From Eudorina sp. 2006-703-Eu-15 (lineage: Eukaryota; Chlorophyta; Chlorophyceae; Chlamydomonadales; Volvocaceae), in assembly GCA_003117195.1 (NCBI GenBank), contig BDSI01000111.1:114501-178500 (forward strand): a stretch of DNA of 64,000 bases, in the 5' to 3' direction. The notes below the pieces were generated by a model that saw nothing but the letters and a program-made list of their open reading frames with translations, searched no databases and was not told the origin of the DNA. This document shows, in pieces, positions 22,188 through 31,100 of the stretch. Both the position numbers and the translations under genes were made by a program. Positions within the stretch are counted from its first letter, which is position 1; each line of letters starts with the position of its first letter.

Positions 22188-25100
22188 TTAGAACTGGCTG
22201 CTCTTGGTGGAGGTTGCCATCGCTACCCGGTTGATCACCTCCTGCGGGAGGGGGGAGGGGGGAGGGGGCGGAGGGGGGGAGGGGATTACGGGGTGCCAAC
22301 GAGGGACAGGGTGAGAGGGGGGGATGATGGTTTAAGCAATGTACATGAGGCGAGGGGGGAGGGGGGAGGGGGGAGGGGGAGGCGAGGGGGGAGGGGCCCC
22401 GAAGCAGCGGGCTAATTACCGCACACGACAGGACAGGACAGGACAGGACAGGAGGCCCCGAGCAGGAGGGGGACGCGAACCCCCGAGGTGTCCAGGAACC
22501 TGGCACTGGCACTGGCAGTGGCTGATGAGGTGAGGTGAGATGTGAGAAATCAACCTTTCCGCTGCGTGGGGTTCAGTGACGCCAACAACCTCTACCCACC
22601 CACCCACCCACCCACCCACCTGCGTCGGCAGCGACCCCAGCTCCTTGCCGCCGTACAGTCGTACGCTGAGCGTGTCGTTCTCCGCCTCCTTGGCGCCCAC
22701 CACGCAGATCACCGGGGTTTTGGCCTTCTCGGCGTTTCTGAGGGCAGCGCGGGGCCGGGGGGTAAGGGGGGATAAGGGGGAGGTGTTGAGGGGATCGAAA
22801 AGAACGACAGGAACAGAACAGGACAGAACAGGAAATTGGTAGACAGGAAATTGGAAGGCATCATCAAACAGGAGAAGGGGGGCACCGTCTGCAGCGGGGA
22901 GGGGGTAAGGGGGGCGTCGGCCCGCCGCGTCGGCCCGCCGCGTGTCCAGACCTCTAGCTCCCCCCCACCCCCCCAACCCCCACCCCGGACCCCCCACCTG
23001 CCCCACCACCACCTTCCCTCCCTGACCCTAAAATAAACACGCCTTCGTCCTGGAGCTGTGATGCATTGGGTGTGGTGCATGGGTTGGCAGGCAGCACTTC
23101 CGTATCCCTCCCGGCCCTCCCTCCCTTGGACCCCTCCCCTCCCCTCCCGGCCCCCCAGCCCCCTCCCCCCAAAGCCCCCACCTGATGAGCTTGGCCATGG
23201 ACGCCTCCCCCACCACCTCCACTCGGATACCCGCCCGCCGCATCTGGGCCGCCACCTGCCGGGCGTGCTCCGCCACCGTGTCGTTCACCGTCAGCAGCCG
23301 CACCTGCGCCGCGCGGGGGGGTGGCAGGGAGGGAGGACAGGGAGGGAGAGGGAGGGAAAGGGAGCGAGAGGGAGGGAAGGGAGGGAGAGGGAGGGACGGT
23401 GTTGGAAATTGGTAGACAATTCCAAAGTGCGCTGCTGCTGCCAGAGCGACGGTCAGAGGGATTGGAAAGAAAGAGTACAGTACCGTGGCGGAGGAGGGGG
23501 TCGGGGGAGGGAACACCGGGTGGTGGGTCGGGTACTGGGATGTGGGTTTAGGAAGCAATCCGCCCGCCCGCCCGAACCCAGGGGATGTGGGTGTGAAGAA
23601 CCGGTAAGTTAGTTAGCAATGGACGGTGACAACGTAACGGACTGTCGGGAGGTGCGGGTACGTGAGGCGGGTGCCGAGGGGTCCAGGGAGGGAGGGAGGG
23701 GAGCAGAGGGGAGGACGCAAGCGCCCAGCCCCCTCCCCTCTTCCTTCCCCTTAAGCTCCCTAAGCCCCCTTCCCCCCTCCAAGACCCTCCCCCTAAGGCC
23801 CCAGCCCCTTGCCCCCAGCCCACCTGCACCGGCGCCAGCCACAGCGGGAAGGCCCCCATGTAGTTCTCTATGAGGATGCCGAAGAAGCGCTCCAGGGAAC
23901 CGAAGATGGCCCGGTGGATCATGATGGGCCGCTGCTTGGAGGCGGTCGAATCCATGTAGTGCATGTCGAACCTGGGGAGGGGAGGGGGGGCCGGGTGGGG
24001 TTGGCGTCGGTCAATCGGACGACTGCTACGCAATCGGTGATTGTTCCGCGATTGCCCTGTCTTTATTGACAAAAACGCGGGCGGGGAAAGGGGAGGGGGA
24101 GGGATGGGGCAGGGGAGGGATGGGGCAGGGGAGGAATGCGTGTGTTTGCGTTTGGGGGGCAGGGCGGGTGTTAGCTCCCCACACACACGCAGCTGCCATA
24201 ACAGACACAGCGCGCCTCCATTTCATCGTAATTGGATCGGCCCTTCTTCCCAGCCCCCAGATTCCCTCCCCCCTCGCCCCCGCCTGCCCTCCCTCCCTCT
24301 CTCTCTCCCTCTCTCTCCCCCCCATTCCCCTTCTCAACCCCCTCTCGACCTCCCCCCACTTCCCCCCCTCACCGCTCCGGCAGGTTGAAGTCCAGCTGGA
24401 TGGTGGAGCACTGCCACTTGCGGCCGATGGCATCCCGGATCTTGACGTCGATCTTGGGGCCGTAGAAGGCGCCGCCGCCCGCGTCCACCTGGGGGAGCGG
24501 GGGACGGGGGGGGGGGAGGGCAGGAGGAGAAGCGAAGGGGGAGTGAAGGACGAGGGGAAGAGGGGGGTGTTCGCCGCGTGTTTGCTACTTCAAGCAGGAC
24601 ATGATTCGGACCAGGGTTAACGGGCAGGCACGCCGTACGGCATCAGCTGATGCCGTACGGTCGCGTGCAGGGGGGTGGTACGGATGCACCACCGCCGGGC
24701 GGAGGCCGGGGGTGGGGCGGGGTGAAGTGCGGGGCGGATGGAGCGGGGTCGGAACAGGCGGGTGCCTCGACCGCGTCAAGGGGTTGGCAGTGCGCATCGG
24801 GCCCCCCCGACTATTTACTACCTCCCCCCACTTCCCCCAACCCCCTACCCCCACCCCAACCCCCTACCCCCACCCACATGCGCCATCCAGTTCCTGGATC
24901 ATGACCCAGAGGCAGCCCTCCCCTCCCCTCCCCGCCTCCGCACGTTCTACACACCCTGCGCCGCAGCAGCCGCATGTCGTACATACCCCGTGCCGTACGG
25001 CCTCTCGGGCCCCCCGCTTCTCGCCCGCCTCCGTACACCCGTACCTGGTACTTCCAGCCCTTTGCGTTCAGCGCCTCCACCAGAGCGGACTCCGCAGTGG

Positions 25101-28100
25101 CCCAGATCTCGTCATCGCCCACCGACTTCTCGGGCCGGGTGGACAAATTGATCTGGGGGGTAGGGGTGGGGGGGATGGGAAATTCGAAGTCGGCGCGGGA
25201 AGGAAGGGGGAGGGTTGGCAGGCGGCTCCTGGGTTGGGCCGGAGACCCCCCGACAGTCCCCTCCCGGTCCCAAGAAGCTGAACCGAAGCTAAACTTCTCC
25301 CCCCACACCCCCACCACCACACACATATGCACGCACCACAGCGCTGTTTGCTCTGTCCAGGGAGGTCCCTTGCCGCCTTCCCCAACCTCTTCCCCCTTTT
25401 CAAAGAGCCCACAGGGCCCCCGTGCCCTAGGTGCCGTACGCCCACCTCGTAGTCGTGGAATCCAAAGGTGCCCAACGTCTCCTCCACCAGGTCGAGGACG
25501 CCCTTGATCTCCGAGGTGATCTGATGACGACGGTTAGGTAGTTGGGCAGTTACGGCAGTTAGGGCGGTTCTGGGTGTCAACGGTGATGATGGTGGCATAG
25601 TGGGACGCGGCGGCTCGTCGTGTTGTTGTTGGTAGTGGTGGCTGGCGGTGGTGCAAAGGGCATTACCTAGGTTGAAAATCGCCCAGACACACCCAGCCCG
25701 GCGAACAATACTCTGAAGTGGGGGAGGGTAGGGCCGCCCCCTTCGGAGTATTGTTCGCCGGGCTGGGTGTGGATCGCTGTCTTAATTGACAAAAGGGGGG
25801 TAGGCCGCCACCGCTCGGCGTTGGGGGCCGCATCGGAGGGCAGCAGCAACCCCTCAACCCCTCTCCCCCCCTCCCCCCGCGACGCCCCCCGGCCGCAGCG
25901 GGTATGAGTCTATGAGAAGATGTGGCCAGCGGCAACGGTTCAACGGCGGGTTGAGAGGCCGTGTGCTCTCTCTCAAGAATCAGTGCGGCTGCCCTGGAGA
26001 CCCACAAACGCAGACCCCCGGCCCCCGGCCCCCCTCCCCCGTCCCGCCCCCCCCTTCAACCTCCGCCCCCTGCCCCACCGCGGCCTCGCGAGAGCGGCCT
26101 CTGTCCCTCCCTCCCCAACATCCTCATACGGCAACAACAGTTAAGACGTACGGTACGGTGTCGTACCTGGTTGGGCAGGCAGAAGATGTGCGCGTCGTCC
26201 TGCGTGAAGCCGCGGACGCGGAAGAGGCCGTGCATGGTGCCACTGCGCTCGTAGCTGCGGGGAGGGGCGGGAGGGAGGGAGGAAGGGAGGGGCGAACGGG
26301 TAGGTCGGCGGGGTGGGGGCGTAGAGGATGCGGGTCGACACATCCGAACCCCATATCGTCGCTGACAGACAGCGCAAAGCCGCCGTCAGGAATGGACTGA
26401 ACCAAGATCACCGGTGAGGGGTGGGGTGGGGGGTTGGCGAACAGGGCCGTGGAGGCACTCCCCGGGGGGGGAGGGAAGCCGGGTCCGGGCGCCATGGCCG
26501 CAGCTCGACTGCACCATTAGACGGGCTACCCGGCCCCCCCCCGACCTCCCCCGCCCCTCCCCGCCCCTTGCACCGTGACGTCATCATCGGACTGTGTGCC
26601 ACCCGGACCCCACCCGGACCCCTCCCGGACCCCCCCGCGCTCCGGCGCCCCGCCCCCCGGGCCCCCCGCCTCATCCCCGGCCTCCATTCGATTCCGCCCA
26701 ACCCCTCCCTCCGCCTGAACCCCTCCCCCATTCCCCCTCCCCGGCCCCCCCTCCCCCCTTACCCTTCCCCGGCCCCCTCGCCCCCATCCTCACCGGTACA
26801 CGGTCCCCAGCTCCGCCATGCGGAGGGGCAGGTCCCGGTACGAGTAGTAGCCGTCCTTGTAGACGCTGATGTGGAAGGGGCAGTTCATGGGGCGCAGCTG
26901 GTACGTCTCGTCCTCCACCTGCGGGGGGGCGGGAGGGAGGGGCGGGCGGCAGGGGCGGGCACCAAGGATACTTGGGTAAAAGGGAGCAGTAAGAAGGAAT
27001 GGGGGTGGGGGCGGGGGCTGTCAAGCGGTGGTCCGGCAGCTGGGGGGCTTATCTGGGGGGCTTAATTGGGTGGGTTGCTGGGGCGGAGGCCCCACCCCCC
27101 GGCGGATCGGCGGCTCCAGGCCGGGGTGCACCCGTACAAACTTTGTCCGTACGCTCGTACCTTCATCTGCTCGTACATGTTCTCCCGGTAAAAGTCCAGA
27201 TGCCCCGAAGTCTTCCACAGATCCGCCTGAGGTCAAGGGGGTGGGGCAAGGCGGGGAAAGCGGGGAGGGCGCATCAAGCGGGGTGTCTGTCTAATCGACA
27301 GGTCTAGGCTAAGGTGGCGAGGGGCGACGACTTCAGGAACAAAAGAAGACGAGGAAGGTCGTGCAACGAGGGAATGCGGCACCTCAAGCTCCGACGTGTA
27401 CCGTCCACCACCCCCAACCAACCTCAACCAACCTCAACCACCATAACTGCGAGGGCCGCGCCCAAACTGCACGAGGTACCGAATCAGCAGGGGCGGGTCC
27501 TGCCTCTCGCAACCCTTCCCCCTCCCGCGGGGCTCTGGCGGACCTCTCCCTTTTCCTCCATCCAAAACCGCCTCCTGCCGTACAATCGTACAACGTGCTA
27601 TCGTACAGGTACCTTTGCGATGTGCGGCGAGTACACCAGCTGGTAGCCCCGGGCCAGGTGCAGCTCCTTCCAAAACGTCTCAATCAGGTGCCGTACCATG
27701 GCGCCCGGGGGGTGCCAGTACACCAGGCCGCCCCCTGGGGAGCAAGGGGGGGGCAGGGCAGGGGAGGGGAGGACGGGGAGGAGGGGGGCAGAGGGGATTG
27801 GTAGGCAATGGGGAGAGGCACGGCGAAACAGGAAAACCGATACAAAGAGCACTGACTGCCAGAGCTTTATGTTCCGCTTGCGGGGCGGGGGAGGGGCAAT
27901 CAATCGGTCATCGCGTGAACGCCCATGCGAGGTGAACCTTCAACCGGGTCGGGTCGCTGGACAGCCGTGACCACAGTCCACCCAAGTCGCCCTCGTCCTC
28001 GCCCTTTCCACCCGGGTAGCTGTCCACCCAAGTCGCCCTCGTCCTCGCCCTTTCCACCCGGGTAGCTGTCCACCCAAGTCGCCCTCGTCCTCGCCCTTTC

Positions 28101-31100
28101 CACCCGGGTAGCTGTCCACCCAAGTCGCCCTCGCCCTCGCCCTCGCCCTTTCCACCCGGGTAGCTGTCCACCCAAGTCGCCCTCGCCCTCGCCCTTTCCA
28201 CCCGGGTAGCTGTCCACCCAAGTCGCCCTCGCCCTCGCCCTTTCCACCCGGGTAGCTGTCCACCCAAGTCGCCCTCGTCCTCGCCCTTTCCATCCGGGTA
28301 GCTGTCCACCCAAGTCGCCCTCGTCCTCGCCCTTCCCACCGGGGTAGCTGTCCACCCCAGTCGCCCTCGTCCTCGCCCTTTCCATCCGGGTAGCTGTCCA
28401 CCCAAGTCGCCCTCGTCCTCGCCCTTCCCACCGGGGTAGCTGTCCACCCCAGTCGCCCTCGCCCTCGCCCTTTCCACCCGGGTAGCTGTCCACCCAAGTC
28501 GCCCTCGCCCTCGCCCTCGCGGTGCGGCGCGGGGCGTGACGAGGGAGGCAAACCGGCATCAGCTCGTCACGCGCATCCGCCCCGGACCTCCATCCCCCCG
28601 ACCGGGCAACCACCCTAGGGTCCCCCAAACCCCACACCCAACCTCCAACCCCATCCCCAACCCAACGCCCTGCCCCCTCCTCATGTCAATCAAGACAGCA
28701 AACTGCGACAAGCCACACCCGCCCCTTCCCCCACTCCGGGCCCGCACCGCTGTTCTCCTGGATGCTGAAGAGGTTCAGCTCTGCCCCCAGTTTGCGGTGG
28801 TCGCGTTTGGCGGCCTCCACCTGCGGGGAGTAAGTACATCACAACACGCAGGGGGGTGGGGGATGGGGGGTTGGGGGTATAGGACATTGGTGGACGTGTT
28901 TTTACTGCGCTGCTGCCAGAGCAAATAGCGGCTCGGGGGGAGGGGGAGGTATGCCACGCACGATATGACATGGACGTGTTTAAAAGACCCACGAGGACAT
29001 GCAAAAGAACACAACAACAACTGTCCAGCCGGACTCTTCTCTCTTCTTCGCGGAGCGGTTCGGTTCTGCCTTGACACACCCCGCCTCCTTTATCACCCGC
29101 TCGCACCCGCACCCATACACACGCCCGTCGCCAGACGCGCCCCTCGCGGCGTCCCACACACATCCAGGAGGCCACCGAACAACCCACACCGACAGTCTCG
29201 GCGTTTGGAGTTGGTTGGCGAGTGGGTTGGTTAGGTTCCCAACCCCGCAGCTCACCTTCCCCTGGAGCTCTACCCTCACCCCGCCATCCCGGATCCAGGA
29301 CTTTCAAACTTTTAAACAATGACTGCCTGCTGCTTTGACGATATGAATATTACCAACATCTCTTATGCCTACGAAGAAGAAACATACGTACATACCTCGT
29401 TTGGTGCTGTTTTTATCCAATGCGTTTCCTCAATGACCACACGCTATGTCCGTTCTCCCTCCCAGGCCAGGTTGCGCCTCTGAACCACACCAGCAGCCAC
29501 CCCCCGCATCCGCAGCCCAGCGGGCTCCCGTTCCCATCACCCAGCCGCCCCCCGACATGTCGTACACCGGCCCCCCCCACACCTTGAGCTGCTCGTACGC
29601 CTTGAGCTGCTCCGGCGTCTCCCAGGCCGTGCCGTAGATGCGGGTGAGCATGGCGTTCTTCTCATCACCTCGCCAGTAGGCACCTGGTATGTGTGTGTGT
29701 ATGTGTATGTGTAGGGTGTGTGTGGGGGGGGGGCGAGGTGTGGGGTTGGTGTTTTGGGGGTTTAAGGCGGGTGGGCAAGTGTGCGGCAGCGGGGGCCTAC
29801 GACACCGCCGAGTGGGCCTTACACGGCGGCACACGGGGGCTTGAAAAGAAACAGCCCAGACACACGGGGGCGAACATCGGCATGATCTCCCATGAACAGA
29901 TCCGCACAAATCCGTACAATCGGCATGATACGTTTAAAAACAAAATGAAATAAACGAGAAAAAAGAAAAACGAGAGTGCTTGAACGCACCGACCCACCGG
30001 CCCGCCGACCCACCGGCCCGCCGACCCACCCACCCACCCACACACGCCCGGGTTCGTTTTCGGGTTTATACTCTTTTCAATTGAACCACCCATGCACCCA
30101 CCCACCCACCCACCTGCAATGCTCTCCAGCTCCACGGCATCCGGGTTAATGTCCCCGGTTCGAGTCACGTGGGGTCCCGCGCACAGATCCCACCACGGCT
30201 TCACGCCGCCAGGGGCCTTGGACGGGGCGACGGCGGCGGCGCCGTCGGCAGCGACCGCCGGCGCTGCGGCGGCGGCATCCTCAGCGGCGGATGCGGAAGC
30301 GGGTGCCGGCTCGCCGATGTGGTAGATGGTGATGGGCGCGTTGGCGTCACGCTGGGGGCGGGTTGGGGGGCGGGCGGGGTACAGGAAATTGGGGGGACGC
30401 GGTGCGGTCCAAGCGCGGAAGGGACGAAGAGTATGTTCCAGGGGTTGAGGATACGTATTGGTGTCGGGGTATTCTGGTTTGGTCGAGTACTGTGTGTAGT
30501 GTGTAGAGTGTAACATTTTCGGGTCAAGGCGCGAGTGAAGCCAATGAGTGCCGTACGACGTTCATTGAGTTCGAGACATCCAAGGGAAGGGGGAAAGGGG
30601 AGGGGACAGGAATAGGAATTGGGAAGACATTTTCGGGGGCACGCTGCAAGGCGCTGCCAGCAGGGCGAGGCGGGGGCCTCTGATCAACGCTCCCGGCGTC
30701 GTCACAATCTGTACGACACCCCGTACGACGTCCGTGCCGACCAGCTGCGCAAAGCCGCATGCACGAACTGCGCACACGCGGCCCCCTGACGTGTGCCGTA
30801 CGTACCTGCAGGATGGACTGCAAGATCTCCAGTTTGTACGGCTCCCCGGCGGCGCGGATCCGCTTCTCGGCCTCCTCCGCGGTCACCTGCCGGAGGGGGC
30901 GGACGGGGGGAGAGGGCGGAGCCGTGGGCCGGGAGGGACCGGGGGTGGGTGGGTGGGTGGGTGGTCAGAATGAAACATGCCCAGAAACGCCCAGCCCGGC
31001 GAACCACTAATGATACGGGGTGGAAAGGCGGGCAGCGCGCGGTTCACGAGCAGACGACAAACCCACTGACTGGGCTGACTGGGTCGTAGGAAGGTGATGT

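Noticed and set aside
27900..28637. 245-codon minus-strand frame with repeating [16 protein letters not shown] sequence
   Set aside because: It is the 46-bp minisatellite read through; the period shifts frame each unit and the array lies in a synthetase intron.
29240..29300. Candidate synthetase exon ([10 protein letters not shown]) with a GT donor in intron 6
   Set aside because: Exon 6 (ending LKAYEQLK) joins directly to exon 7 ([10 protein letters not shown]) in phase and matches the family; an extra exon would break a conserved helix.
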